A stretch of 64,000 nucleotides of DNA from JAJRXC01 sp047639555 (GCA_047639555.1 JBLIOE010000003.1:131081-195080); one strand, 5' to 3'; shown: positions 34,041 through 42,426, counted from the first letter of the stretch. The notes: generated by a model not told the origin, from the sequence alone. Translations and numbers: made by a program.

Positions 34041-35269
34041 CCCGCGGCCATCGAGCCGGCCCGTCGACCACTCGCGACGGAGGCATCGGCGAGGAGGCCC
34101 TCGCCCCCCACCCAGTCGCCGGCGACGAAGAGGCCTGGCTCCCCCGGCACGGTCACGCTTGGCCGTCCCGCCACTCCGCCGCCCCGGACGCTTGGCTGAT
34201 CAGTCGCGGCCACGAGGCGCCGTTGGAAACGAACATGAGTCGCATCGTCTCGCCAACCGGGTCGAACGCGGCCGATGAAAGATTCGCAGCGTTCGCGGTC
34301 TCTTTCCGGATTATCAAGTTCGTCGGGGTGTTGATAACGACTCACGTGTACCAGTGTGTGCCCAGCGGGGGCCAGGCGCGCTACTGGCCCGTGCACCGAC
34401 AGATACAACGGCTCGTCGATGCCGAGGGCAAAGGGCGGCGCCGCGCCCCATGGTGCGGCCAGACCAATGTCGAGGGATGCCACCGTTGCCGGTCGAGCGG
34501 CCCGGGAGCAGCCGGCCGAGGCAGCCACCGATTCACCGAGCAATGTTGCGGCGACCTTCGGACCTCCCGCGGCGATCACAACCGCGCGGTACCCGCCACG
34601 GAGTTCGTCGAGTGCCGACGCATCGATCTTTGCGCCCGTCTGCAGTATCACCCCGCGATCGGCGGCCAGCGCCAGTAGCGAGTTGGTGATGGTCTGCCAC
34701 CCGCCGTCGACGTACCGGACGCCACTCGACAGGGCCAGTTGGAGCTGCCGGATCCCCGCATCGCCGCTGGCGAACTCGGGATCGTTCCCGTAGGTCGACA
34801 GCCGGACGAGGGCATGCCCCAACCGAGAAGCGCTCCCTTCTCCGAGGAGTCCGTGCATCGTCTCCGCTACCGAACGGCCTGCGTAGGCGCTCACGTCGAG
34901 CCGCGACAAACGAGCGAACAGCATCAGCAATCGACGCCGATCACCCTTCAGGAGCGGCGTTCGCAACAATGATCCGAGGGCGGAAGGCATCGGCCCAACG
35001 CCGGTTCCGTCGATGCCTATACCGCCCGCCGTATCGGGCTGTCCACCCGCGGGCTCGAGATCGAGCGAGCGCAAGAACTGGTTGGCTGCGCCGTCGATAT
35101 AGAGCGCATGGGCTCCTTCATTCACCAAGAATCCGCTCTCGTCTCGCGTGCGGGCTCGGCCGCCTGGATGTTCGCGCGCATCGAAGAGCGTGACCGCTTC
35201 ACCCGACGCCGACGCTTCGATCGCGGCAGCCAACCCGGCCAGTCCAGCACCAACAACGGCTACTGACAT
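34037..35269 (-). CDS. FAD-dependent amine-oxidase/phytoene-desaturase-like oxidoreductase
   Basis: 410 residues. The N-terminal dinucleotide-binding motif is VAVVGAGLAGLAAAIEA (residues 3-19), then LFDAREHPGGRARTRDESGFLVNEGAHAL, typical of the amine oxidase/desaturase superfamily. The C-terminal FAD motif is GLFVAGDWVGGEGLLADASVASGRRA. Substrate unknown (amine, carotenoid precursor or another). It is the first gene of a two-gene unit with the ECF41 sigma factor, matching the known pattern of ECF41 factors controlling an adjacent oxidoreductase. ATG 35269 follows AGGAAG by about eight bases. Confidence 0.87.
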   Translation of the reverse strand: MSVAVVGAGLAGLAAAIEASASGEAVTLFDAREHPGGRARTRDESGFLVNEGAHALYIDGAANQFLRSLDLEPAGGQPDTAGGIGIDGTGVGPMPSALGSLLRTPLLKGDRRRLLMLFARLSRLDVSAYAGRSVAETMHGLLGEGSASRLGHALVRLSTYGNDPEFASGDAGIRQLQLALSSGVRYVDGGWQTITNSLLALAADRGVILQTGAKIDASALDELRGGYRAVVIAAGGPKVAATLLGESVAASAGCSRAARPATVASLDIGLAAPWGAAPPFALGIDEPLYLSVHGPVARLAPAGHTLVHVSRYQHPDELDNPERDRERCESFIGRVRPGWRDDATHVRFQRRLVAATDQPSVRGGGVAGRPSVTVPGEPGLFVAGDWVGGEGLLADASVASGRRAGSMAAG

Positions 35270-35310
35270 ATTTGAACTTCCTTTGTCTTCGAATGATTCT
35301 CTGTCTCCTT

Positions 35311-35337
35311 GACGAGACAGCCCGCACCGGTGTGACG
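35311..35337 (-). promoter_or_regulatory. ECF41-type promoter
   Basis: On the minus strand CGTCACA (35331-35337) is followed after exactly 16 bases by CGTC (35311-35314). The published ECF41 signature is TGTCACA, 16 bases, CGTC, so only one base differs. It lies 42 bases before the ATG of the oxidoreductase that precedes the ECF41 gene, fitting autoregulation. A perfect CTGTCTC/GAGACAG inverted repeat (35301-35307, 35314-35320) overlaps the -10 element and could be an operator for this or for the divergent FrhB-like gene. Confidence 0.7.
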
Positions 35338-35369
35338 CCATTCGAGTGCAGCGGGCTAGCTTCAGAGTT

Positions 35370-36545
35370 ATGGCCGTCACCGAAACTGCGTCGTCCCCGA
35401 AGCCGAAGAAGGAACGCTGGACGTACCAGTGGAAAGAACTCTTTGACGAGGTGATCACGAGTGGCCTGTGCACCGGTTGCGCCGGCTGTGTCATTGCCTG
35501 CCCGCACGATGTCATCGGCTACGAACATGAACCCGGCGCCTACAAGCCCTTCCACCTCGAAGAAGAGCTCGGGCTCGACGACTGCGTTCACGGCCAGAAG
35601 GGCTGCACCTCCTGCACCCGAGCGTGCCCGCGCTTTCGGGCCTGGGAACCGGAGGCCGATCTTCATCTCTTTGGCCGCGAGCGCGAGCCTCAAGAGATGG
35701 CCGGTGTCTACTCCGACATCCTGCTCACGCGAGCGAGCGACGACTTCGTCTACGAAATCGGCCAAGACGGCGGACTCGTGTCGGCGATCCTCATCTGGTG
35801 TCTCGAGAACAACATCGTCGATGGCGCCCTCACGTCAGGCGTTGAGAACCTGCCCAACGGTGACCCGGGTTGGAAGGCGTTCCCGATGGTCGCCACCAAC
35901 CGCGAAGAGGTGCTGCGGGGCGCGGGCAGCCGCTACACCTATTCAGCCAACACCATGGGCTACCCCGAGGCGAAGGAGAAGGGACTCGAACGTCTCGCCC
36001 TTGTCGGGATGAGTTGCCAGACCTCCGTTGCCCCGGTGATGTGGCATCGCAAGGTCGGCAAGGTCGCCAAACCCATCAAGCTCAACATCGGGTTGCTCTG
36101 TTCCAAGTCGTTCGACGACGCACTCTTCGATGAACTCTTCGAGGTCAAATACGGCCTGAAGAAGGAAGACATCGCCAAGATGAACATCAAGGGCGTCTTC
36201 CAGGTCTGGACCAAGGACGGCGGCTACCACGAGATCAACCTCAAGGAATGCCACGCGTGGACCCGAGAGGGTTGTCACTACTGCCCCGATTTCGCGGCCG
36301 AACACGCCGACATTTCGACCGGCGGCATCGGTGACGCCACCGACTGGACGCTCACCGTTGTCCGCACCGAACTCGGTCGGGCGATCATTCAGGCGATGGT
36401 GCAAGACGGCGTCATCGAGACGCGTCCGGGCGACGAAGATCCCGGCGCGGTCGCGCTCATGCACAAGCTCGCGCAGAAGAGCCGCGAACGCTGGCCCGAG
36501 TGGGCGGCACCCGCCGCCCGCGTGGGGATTACTCCGAAGAAGTAA
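35370..36545 (+). CDS. FrhB/FpoF-like coenzyme F420 iron-sulfur flavoprotein
   Basis: 391 residues of the F420 hydrogenase/dehydrogenase beta-subunit family. Two ferredoxin-like cysteine sets are at the N-terminus: CTGCAGCVIACP (Cys 34, 37, 40, 44) and CVHGQKGCTSCTRACP (about 71-85). The FrhB N and C domains follow, with GQDGGLVSAIL, GAGSRYTYS, ERLALVGMSCQTSV, LLCSKSF, and late Cys residues in EGCHYCPDFAAEHADIS. It should move electrons between F420 or another deazaflavin and an FeS partner, but related enzymes reduce chlorophyllides or other substrates. ATG 35370 is preferred over an upstream in-frame ATG at 35346. It overlaps the convergent P450 by 17 bases. Confidence 0.87.
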   Translation: MAVTETASSPKPKKERWTYQWKELFDEVITSGLCTGCAGCVIACPHDVIGYEHEPGAYKPFHLEEELGLDDCVHGQKGCTSCTRACPRFRAWEPEADLHLFGREREPQEMAGVYSDILLTRASDDFVYEIGQDGGLVSAILIWCLENNIVDGALTSGVENLPNGDPGWKAFPMVATNREEVLRGAGSRYTYSANTMGYPEAKEKGLERLALVGMSCQTSVAPVMWHRKVGKVAKPIKLNIGLLCSKSFDDALFDELFEVKYGLKKEDIAKMNIKGVFQVWTKDGGYHEINLKECHAWTREGCHYCPDFAAEHADISTGGIGDATDWTLTVVRTELGRAIIQAMVQDGVIETRPGDEDPGAVALMHKLAQKSRERWPEWAAPAARVGITPKK

Positions 36546-37839
36546 TAGGGAGTTCGATTGGTCCGCGTAGGATCGCGTGCTCTTTCCACACGGCCGCTAG
36601 TTCGTCGATCGTGTAGTCGCCGAAGCGGTCCAAGAACACCTGCATGCCAATGCGGAGGTTCATCCGAGCCAGCGCGGCGCCAATGCAGTGATGGATGCCG
36701 TGACCGAATGAGATCGATCGAGGATCCTCGCGATCCAGCTGAAGCTCGTCAGGGTTGTCCCAACGGCGCGGATCGCGATTCGCGGCGCCGAGCATCACCA
36801 GGATCCCCTTCCCGGCCTTGATGGTCTCGCCGCCAACCGTGAAGTCACTGGCCGCTGCTCGCGGGTCGACCTGCAGCGGAGCGTCGTAACGAAGGAGTTC
36901 TTCGACCGCGTTCGGCCAGAGATCGGGATTTTCTCGGATGAGGTCACGCTGCGCCGGGAACTGGGCCAGGGCGACCATCGAGTTGCCGAGCGCGCCGCTG
37001 GTCGTTTCATGACCGGCGAACATCAGGAACATCGCGACCGCCACCATTTCAAAGCGGGTCAGGCGATCGTCGCCTTCTTCGGCCGAGACCAGGGCCGAGA
37101 TCAAATCATCCTTCGGGTTCAGACGACGTTCTTCGATGAGGTCGTCGAAGAACTGCACACCCTTGTTCAACGTCGCGTCGACCTCGGCTGGCACGAACTC
37201 GGGGAACGGGTCGAGGTAGGTGATCAGTGCGAGCGAGAGCTCCACGGTGAACGGCCACCGCTCCTCAGGAATCCCGAGCAGGGCCGAGATGACATGAATC
37301 GGCAGCGGCGCGTTGTAGGCCGCAAACATGTCGACGGTGTCCTGGTCGGCCACATCGTCGAGGAGTTGGTTCGCAATACGGGCGACCTCCGGCTCCATAC
37401 GAGCCATCTGTTTTGGAGTGAATGCTCTGCTCACCAACGCCCGCAGCCGGGTGTGGTCGGGCGGATCAACAAAGAGCAGGAAGTGCCGGAAAAGCTCCTT
37501 CGATGTCTCGCTCATCTCGGAGTGCGGCTTGATGGCAAGAATGAGCTCGCGCTGGCCCGACACCTCGACTGCGGGCGACGCAAGCACCTCGCGGGCCTCG
37601 TCGTAACCGGTGATGAACCACTGCTGAAACCACGGGTTCCACACCACCGGGCCGTCAGCCCGCATCGGCTCGTAGTTGGGATACGGATTACTCGCGGTGC
37701 CCGGGGCAAAAGTGTTGCCCCAACGGGTGCGACCGAAGATCGCCTCCGTAAGCCGCGGCCGTTTCACGACCGCCCGAATCATTGGAAGCGAGACTTTGTC
37801 GATCACTTTGACTTTGACGGGCGGCGTGGAGGTGGCCAT
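36529..37839 (-). CDS. Cytochrome P450
   Basis: 436 residues, soluble bacterial class I P450. Visible hallmarks: the I-helix oxygen-activation motif MFAGHETTSGAL (about 245-255), K-helix EELLRY (E-x-x-R), PERF-region equivalent near DPRRWDNPDELQLDRED, and the haem loop FGHGIHHCIGAALAR with the axial Cys. The C-helix region FVDPPDHTRLRALVSRAFTPKQM is also typical. Substrate unknown; no ferredoxin gene is next to it. ATG 37839 begins a normal N-terminus; the longer upstream frame is antisense to the divergent selenoprotein candidate 40 bases away. Confidence 0.93.
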   Translation of the reverse strand: MATSTPPVKVKVIDKVSLPMIRAVVKRPRLTEAIFGRTRWGNTFAPGTASNPYPNYEPMRADGPVVWNPWFQQWFITGYDEAREVLASPAVEVSGQRELILAIKPHSEMSETSKELFRHFLLFVDPPDHTRLRALVSRAFTPKQMARMEPEVARIANQLLDDVADQDTVDMFAAYNAPLPIHVISALLGIPEERWPFTVELSLALITYLDPFPEFVPAEVDATLNKGVQFFDDLIEERRLNPKDDLISALVSAEEGDDRLTRFEMVAVAMFLMFAGHETTSGALGNSMVALAQFPAQRDLIRENPDLWPNAVEELLRYDAPLQVDPRAAASDFTVGGETIKAGKGILVMLGAANRDPRRWDNPDELQLDREDPRSISFGHGIHHCIGAALARMNLRIGMQVFLDRFGDYTIDELAAVWKEHAILRGPIELPITSSE

Positions 37840-37879
37840 AGACAAAGGCTTCCACAGGACAGCACTACAATGACCATTC

Positions 37880-38494
37880 ATGGACATCGAATTCTGGGTA
37901 GACCCGATTTGACCGTGGTGCTGGGTGACGGCCCGTTGGGTCGTCGACGAAGTAGCACCGGCTCGCGATCTCAACATCACCTGGCAGCCGATCAGCCTCA
38001 AACTGAAGAACAAGCCCGAGGAAGACTCGCCCTATTTCGAGCCGCTCAATCGCACGTTCAACATGCTTCGCGTCATGGAATCGGTGCGAGCCGCCGAGGG
38101 CGAGGGCGCCGTTGGCAAGCTCTACTGGCAGTACGGCAGTCGTATTCATCACGACCAATCGCTCGACTTCGACATTGCCGATGCACTGAAGGCGGCCGGG
38201 CTGCCCGCCTCGCACGCCGCTGCGTTCGACTCCAATGAATTCGATCTTGAGATTCAGACTCGGCACGACTCGGGCATCGCCCTCGCCGGAGAAGACATCG
38301 GCACTCCCATCATCGCGTTCAACAATCGCGACGGGGTGAAACAGGCCTACTTTGGTCCGGTCATCACGCAGGTGCCCAGCACCGAGGATTCGCTCGCCAT
38401 GTGGGACGCCCTCGTCGCGATGATGAACATCGACGGCTTCTGGGAGCTCAAGCGCACCCGCACCCAGGGCCCCGTCTTTGGCGACCGCCCCTAA
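37880..38494 (+). CDS. Candidate selenoprotein: DsbA/Rv2466c-like oxidoreductase with UPWC active site
   Basis: From ATG 37880 the frame reads MDIEFWVDPI, then TGA (37910-37912), then PWCWVTARWVVDEV and on to a stop at 38494; TGA aside, the frame is 204 codons. The mycothiol-dependent nitroreductase Rv2466c family has DPLCPWCW here, so TGA replaces exactly the nucleophilic first Cys of CPWC and may be read as selenocysteine. The rest of the family is intact (YWQYGSRIH, GLPASHAAAFDSNEFD, GTPIIAFNNRDGVKQAYFGPVI with its cis-Pro region). Automatic calling would start at GTG 37925 and lose the active site. A SECIS-like hairpin follows. Alternatives are a point mutation or sequencing error turning TGC/TGT into TGA. 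No strong ribosome site precedes ATG 37880. Confidence 0.72.
37927..37945 (+). promoter_or_regulatory. SECIS-like hairpin downstream of in-frame TGA
   Basis: GACGGCCC (37927-37934) pairs with GGGTCGTC (37938-37945) over eight base pairs including one G-U, with a three-base apical loop GTT starting with G. The stem begins 14 bases and the loop 22 bases after the TGA. Bacterial SECIS elements are short stems just downstream of the UGA with a G at the start of the loop, so geometry fits. High GC content raises the chance of random stems. Confidence 0.55.
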
Positions 38495-38504
38495 CCCATG
38501 CTTT

Positions 38505-38560
38505 TCTGAAGCCTGAGTCGCGCGACGCCCTATCAGAGACTGCGCGATCCAGGCTTCAGA
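38505..38560. terminator. Long hairpin between convergent genes
   Basis: TCTGAAGCCTG (38505-38515) pairs perfectly with CAGGCTTCAGA (38550-38560). After one mismatch the stem continues through GTCGCGC with a matching inner arm, for about 18 pairs around a loop of roughly 18 bases. It spans the junction of the selenoprotein candidate and the convergent desulfurase and includes the latter's stop codon. No T-run follows on either strand, so it may aid Rho-dependent or bidirectional ending, or simply block antisense reading. Confidence 0.5.
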
Positions 38561-39809
38561 GATCGAGGGAATCGAGAACGGTGAGTGCTCGGGCGATCTC
38601 GTCGTGGGTGTTGTAGTGCACGGCGGACAGCCGAACCACGCCGTCGTCAGGGTCGAGCCCAAGCGCCGTGACGAGTCGATGCGCATAGAAGTGTCCGTGG
38701 CCACACGACACCTCGGCGGCGATCAGTGCGTCATAGATCGCCGATGACGCCATGCGATCGCTGCAGAACGCGATTGTCGGCGCTCGAACTTTCGCGTCGG
38801 CAACCGGCGCGCCGATCAAACGCACGTCCTCACGGGCCAGCAGCCACTCGACGAGTGGCGAGACGAGCGCTTCTTCGTGCGCAGCGAACAACCCGGAGAC
38901 GGCCTCTACTCGTTCGACAGCGCCAGCCGCGCCTTCGTCATCTTGGGTGGAGACGAGATGGTGGGCGTAGACGGCGTCGAAGTAGTCGGCGATCCCTCCG
39001 GTGGCACCGATCACCGCGTGGTCCGGTCCGGCCGGCGTGACACGGGTGTCCATGTGCCCTTCGTTGAAGAAATGGCCTTGGTGGGCGAGTTCGGGAAGCA
39101 GCGACGCTCGGGTGTACATCATGCCGACGTGGGGGCCGAAGGTTTTGTAGGCACTGTAGAGGTAGACATCACAGCCGAGGGCTTCGACGTCGACGCCACC
39201 GTGAGGCGCATGCGACACACCGTCGACCACGAGATGACCACCAACAGCGTGCACCCGGTCGGCCACGAGGCGAACGGGGTTGATCGTGGCGGCAACGTTC
39301 GATGCATGGGTCATCGCCACGAGGCGGGTTCGGGGGCCGATCAGGTCGTCGAGATCGGCGGGGTCAAGGAGGCCAGTGACCGAATCCACCCGCCACTCGC
39401 GCACGACGATCCCCTGCTCAGAGAGCCGACGCCACACGCCCGAATTGGCCTCGTGGTCCTGTTCGGTGACCACGATCTCGTCGCCGTCGTCCCACATCGG
39501 GCGAAATGCTTGGGCGAGGACGTAGGTGTTCTGGCTTGTGGAGGGACCGAAGTGAATCTCGTCGGGGCTGGCGTTGAAGAACGCCGACATCACCCCACGA
39601 GATCTCGCCATGGCCGCCGTTGCGGTCTGCGACGGCCCAAAGCCCCACGCGGGCTGAACTTTCGCTCGCGTGAACAGGTCCGTTAGCTGATCAACGACGG
39701 GGCCGCATGCGTAGCTACCGCCGGCGTTCTCTAGGTGAGCCCAGCGGGCGACCTCAGCATCACGAAACGCGGGGAACTGGGAACGAACAAAATTGAGATC
39801 GAGCGGCAT
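38556..39809 (-). CDS. Cysteine desulfurase-like class V aminotransferase
   Basis: 417 residues, PLP enzyme of the Csd/SufS-related group. Landmarks: HLENAGGSYACGPVVDQL near the start, FGPSTSQNTYVLAQAFRP, EQDHEANSGVWRRL (His stacking on PLP), TRLVAMTHASNVAATINPV, VDGVSHAPHGGVDVEALGCDVYLYSAYKTFGPHVG with the PLP Lys in SAYK, and a C-terminal FCSDRMASSAIY. Substrate may be cysteine or another amino acid; no sulfur-acceptor gene is adjacent. The N-terminus at ATG 39809 matches relatives. A 19-base gap separates it from the upstream lipoprotein gene. Confidence 0.88.
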   Translation of the reverse strand: MPLDLNFVRSQFPAFRDAEVARWAHLENAGGSYACGPVVDQLTDLFTRAKVQPAWGFGPSQTATAAMARSRGVMSAFFNASPDEIHFGPSTSQNTYVLAQAFRPMWDDGDEIVVTEQDHEANSGVWRRLSEQGIVVREWRVDSVTGLLDPADLDDLIGPRTRLVAMTHASNVAATINPVRLVADRVHAVGGHLVVDGVSHAPHGGVDVEALGCDVYLYSAYKTFGPHVGMMYTRASLLPELAHQGHFFNEGHMDTRVTPAGPDHAVIGATGGIADYFDAVYAHHLVSTQDDEGAAGAVERVEAVSGLFAAHEEALVSPLVEWLLAREDVRLIGAPVADAKVRAPTIAFCSDRMASSAIYDALIAAEVSCGHGHFYAHRLVTALGLDPDDGVVRLSAVHYNTHDEIARALTVLDSLDL

Positions 39810-39828
39810 TGCCCGACGTTCACGAGAG

Positions 39829-40224
39829 CTACAGATGTTCGGAAGCGCAAGCATCGATCAAAGCCCGCGCCTGGTTGATGTCGGCCTGCAGCTGATCGTC
39901 TTCGACCGAACTGGCGTTGTTGATGAGCTCGGGATCGTTGCGCAGCGCGTCGTCGACCGCCTTAAACCGACCGAAGTCATCGGCGAAGGCCTGCTGCAAC
40001 TCGTCGAAGCTGCAGCCGCAATAGGCATCGAGTGATGCCGTGTCGCTGGTTGCGCCATCGTCGGCTTCGGCGCAGGCCGCCAAGAAGTTGTCACTGACAC
40101 TGCCCGACTCGAGCGCTTCGGCCCAGGTTTCAGGGTCGCTACTCGCGCTACAGGCCGTCGCAAAGACGGCGAGGAGGAGCACAATCGCGAGAAGCGAGAA
40201 ACGGCGGTTCTTTCGAGTTCCCAT
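39829..40224 (-). CDS. Small lipoprotein
   Basis: 131 residues. The signal peptide (MGTRKNRRFSLLAIVLLLAVF) ends in a lipobox ATAC (Cys about 25). The mature part is acidic with three further Cys (FLAACAEAD, YCGCSFDEL) and one near the end (DACASEHL), so disulfides are likely. It is mostly helical (FDELQQAFADDFGRFKAVDDAL). No family recognised. Located upstream of, and on the same strand as, the desulfurase-like gene. Confidence 0.7.
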   Translation of the reverse strand: MGTRKNRRFSLLAIVLLLAVFATACSASSDPETWAEALESGSVSDNFLAACAEADDGATSDTASLDAYCGCSFDELQQAFADDFGRFKAVDDALRNDPELINNASSVEDDQLQADINQARALIDACASEHL

Positions 40225-40250
40225 GCGCCGACGAGGATATCGGCCGCGGA

Positions 40251-40475
40251 TCAGGCCGCGGTGCCGAAGATCGTTGCGAGCCGACGATCGCCGGTGGCCC
40301 GATACACGGCCAGGTCGAGCACATTGCCCTTTGGGGTATCAACCATCGGTCCGCTGACGGGCTTCAACTGCAGTGCGCAGAGCAATGCCCGAATTCCGGG
40401 AGTGTCGTTCTCAACCCGGTCCTTTGCCAGGAGGGCGGTCTCGTTGGTGAGATCGATTTCGTACCGCGGTGCCAT
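40251..40475 (-). CDS. Small protein, 74 residues, unknown
   Basis: Starts MAPRYEIDLTNETALLAKDR and ends RRLATIFGTAA; it has a mixed strand-helix pattern, no signal peptide and no Cys motif apart from LLCALQL. No family recognised. ATG 40475 is preferred; an upstream in-frame GTG-type start at 40526 would add 17 residues of low-complexity sequence. It sits between a uracil-DNA glycosylase and a lipoprotein gene, all on the minus strand, and may be co-transcribed. Confidence 0.5.
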   Translation of the reverse strand: MAPRYEIDLTNETALLAKDRVENDTPGIRALLCALQLKPVSGPMVDTPKGNVLDLAVYRATGDRRLATIFGTAA

Positions 40476-40564
40476 GAGAAGAGAGTCGTCGATTCCAGCC
40501 CGGCGGCCAAGGGCCGATCGACCCATCCACCTGGAATGGGTTCTCCCGGCCCACGTCGAGCGAT

Positions 40565-41251
40565 TCAGTCGGCCCCCAAAACCCGGGCTCGACGGAAGAT
40601 GTCATCGAGCATTTCCTCGGTCAAACGGCCGGTAAACGTGTTTTGTTGGCTCACGTGATAGCTGCATAGAAGGGTGCGGCCATCATCCAGCGGGACTTCA
40701 ACGCCGTGGCCAAACTTCGGTCGGGGGGCCACGCCAAGCTCCTGGCAAGCCACCTGGTATCCGAATCCGCCGAGCACAACGATCACCTTGACCCTGTCGA
40801 GGGCCGCCAGCTCACGGGCGAGAAACGGCCGGCAGGCATCTCGCTCCAGCGTGGTGGGTTTGTTGGCGGGCGGCGCGCACTTTACCGGCGAGGTGATCCA
40901 GACGCCGTCGAGTTCGAGCCCGTCGTTGAGGCCGACCGACTCCGGCTGCGACGCATAACCAGCTCGATGCAGGCCTCGATAGAGCCAGTCGCCGGACCGA
41001 TCGCCGGTGAACATCCGGCCGGTGCGGTTTGCCCCGTGCGCCGCGGGGGCGAGGCCGACCACGAGCAAGTGGGCGTGGGGATCACCAAACCCAGGCACCG
41101 CCTTCGCCCAATAGTCCTCGTCTCGATAGGCCGCACGTTTCTTGCGGCCAACCTCCTCGCGCCAGTCGACGAGACGGGGACACGCACGACACGCGATGAC
41201 GTCCTTCTCGAGGCGGGCAAGGAGTCGCTTCGGCTGATCAACGGTTCCCAC
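40565..41251 (-). CDS. udgB: Family 5 uracil-DNA glycosylase (UdgB-type)
   Basis: 228 residues. Four Cys near the N-terminus and middle (ACRACPRL, VKCAPP, ACRPFL) match the [4Fe-4S] cluster of family 4/5 enzymes. Motif 1 GLAPAAHGANRTGRMFTGD is specific to family 5, which lacks the usual polar residue in motif 1. The second motif HVSQQNTFTGRL corresponds to HPSxQNTFTG with Val for Pro, a small oddity. The enzyme removes uracil, hypoxanthine and related damaged bases from DNA. GTG 41251 gives the standard N-terminus. Divergent from the phosphatase gene (27-base gap). Confidence 0.92.
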   Translation of the reverse strand: MGTVDQPKRLLARLEKDVIACRACPRLVDWREEVGRKKRAAYRDEDYWAKAVPGFGDPHAHLLVVGLAPAAHGANRTGRMFTGDRSGDWLYRGLHRAGYASQPESVGLNDGLELDGVWITSPVKCAPPANKPTTLERDACRPFLARELAALDRVKVIVVLGGFGYQVACQELGVAPRPKFGHGVEVPLDDGRTLLCSYHVSQQNTFTGRLTEEMLDDIFRRARVLGAD

Positions 41252-41278
41252 GACACGCAGGGTACGTTGGCGACACTC

Positions 41279-41926
41279 ATGGCGAAACGAAAAGACCCTC
41301 CGAAGCCAACGCTCGTGCTACTGGTGCGCCACGGCCAGACCCCCACAACGGGTGCCTCGTTGCCGGGCCGAGCACCCAACCTGCATCTCGCCGAGAAGGG
41401 CATCGCCCAAGCCGAGACAGCGGCGCGACGTATTGCCGGGCTCGATTCCGTTGCTGCCGTTTATGCCTCTCCGATGGAGCGCACCCGCGAAACCGCGGCG
41501 CCTATTGCCCGGGCCCGAAAGCTCCGGGTCCGCCAGGCGAAGGGCCTCATCGAGTGCGACTTCGGCGAATGGACCGGCCAGAAGCTCGACAAGCTTCGCA
41601 AGCTGCCTGAATGGCGAACTGTGCAGCGCTACCCGAGCGGTTTCCGCTTTCCCGGCGGAGAGTCATTCGGCGAGATGCAGAGCCGTTCCGTCGATGCGGT
41701 GCACGATCTCGTCGCGGCTCACCCCGGAGAAACCATCATCGCCGTGTCGCATGCCGACGTGATCAAGGCCGTGGTGGCCGCTGCGACCGGCACCCACCTC
41801 GATCTCTTCCAGCGGATCGTGGTCTCGCCCTGCTCGATCACCGCGATTCTTTACACCGCCGAGGGCCCCGTGGTGCTTACCGTCAATTCGACGGGAGATG
41901 ACCTCGCCGCTCTCGTTCCATCATGA
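41279..41926 (+). CDS. Histidine phosphatase, MSMEG_4193-type
   Basis: 215 residues of the histidine phosphatase superfamily. Catalytic LVRHGQT (about 17-23), ASPMERTRETA, LIECDFGEWTG, FPGGESFGEMQSR and the second catalytic His in VSHADVIKAVVAAATG. Together with the next two genes it forms a trio conserved across actinobacteria, whose substrate is unknown; it is named after MSMEG_4193 as a probable phosphomutase or phosphatase. Its TGA overlaps the ATG of the DUF3090 gene. Confidence 0.9.
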   Translation: MAKRKDPPKPTLVLLVRHGQTPTTGASLPGRAPNLHLAEKGIAQAETAARRIAGLDSVAAVYASPMERTRETAAPIARARKLRVRQAKGLIECDFGEWTGQKLDKLRKLPEWRTVQRYPSGFRFPGGESFGEMQSRSVDAVHDLVAAHPGETIIAVSHADVIKAVVAAATGTHLDLFQRIVVSPCSITAILYTAEGPVVLTVNSTGDDLAALVPS

Positions 41927-42426
41927 GCGAATCGTTCGACTTCGACGAGTTGGATTTCTTGACGGTGGGGACGCTCGGCCCGAAAGGCCAACGCGAGTTC
42001 TACCTCCAGGCGCGGGCCAAAGGTCAGCTCGTGTCCTTCAAGATGGAGAAGCAGCAAGTGGCCGCCCTCGCCGACTATCTCGATCAAGTGCTCGACGATC
42101 TTCCCGAAGGCGACATTGGCGCACCGCCGGATGATCTTGACCTCCGCGAGCCCGTCGTGGCAGCGTTTACGGTCGGTTCGCTCGGTATTGCCTATGCCCA
42201 AGAGATCGATCGCCTGATCGTGATGGCCGAGGCCGCCCCGGAAGCAGATGAGGACGACTACGAGCCCCAAGACCTTGCCCACGCTCGCTTTTCGCTTAGC
42301 CGCGCCCAGGTATTCGGGCTCATCGAACGCGCCCGGGGCCTCGTTGCCGCCGGCCGCCCACCCTGTACCTACTGCGGCCGACCGCTTGAGTCACGCAACC
42401 GCGACTGGTGTCCGTGTCAGAACTGA
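41923..42426 (+). CDS. DUF3090 protein
   Basis: 167 residues. DFLTVGTLGPKGQREFYLQARAKGQLVSFKMEKQQV is the family's N-terminal signature. An acidic middle follows, then FSLSRAQVFGLIERARGLVAAGRPPC and a C-terminal zinc-ribbon-like set CTYCGRPL with CPC. Function unknown. It lies in the conserved order phosphatase, DUF3090, SCO1664-like. Its 3' end overlaps the next gene's start by 19 bases, so the three are probably one transcript. Confidence 0.92.
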   Translation: MSESFDFDELDFLTVGTLGPKGQREFYLQARAKGQLVSFKMEKQQVAALADYLDQVLDDLPEGDIGAPPDDLDLREPVVAAFTVGSLGIAYAQEIDRLIVMAEAAPEADEDDYEPQDLAHARFSLSRAQVFGLIERARGLVAAGRPPCTYCGRPLESRNRDWCPCQN

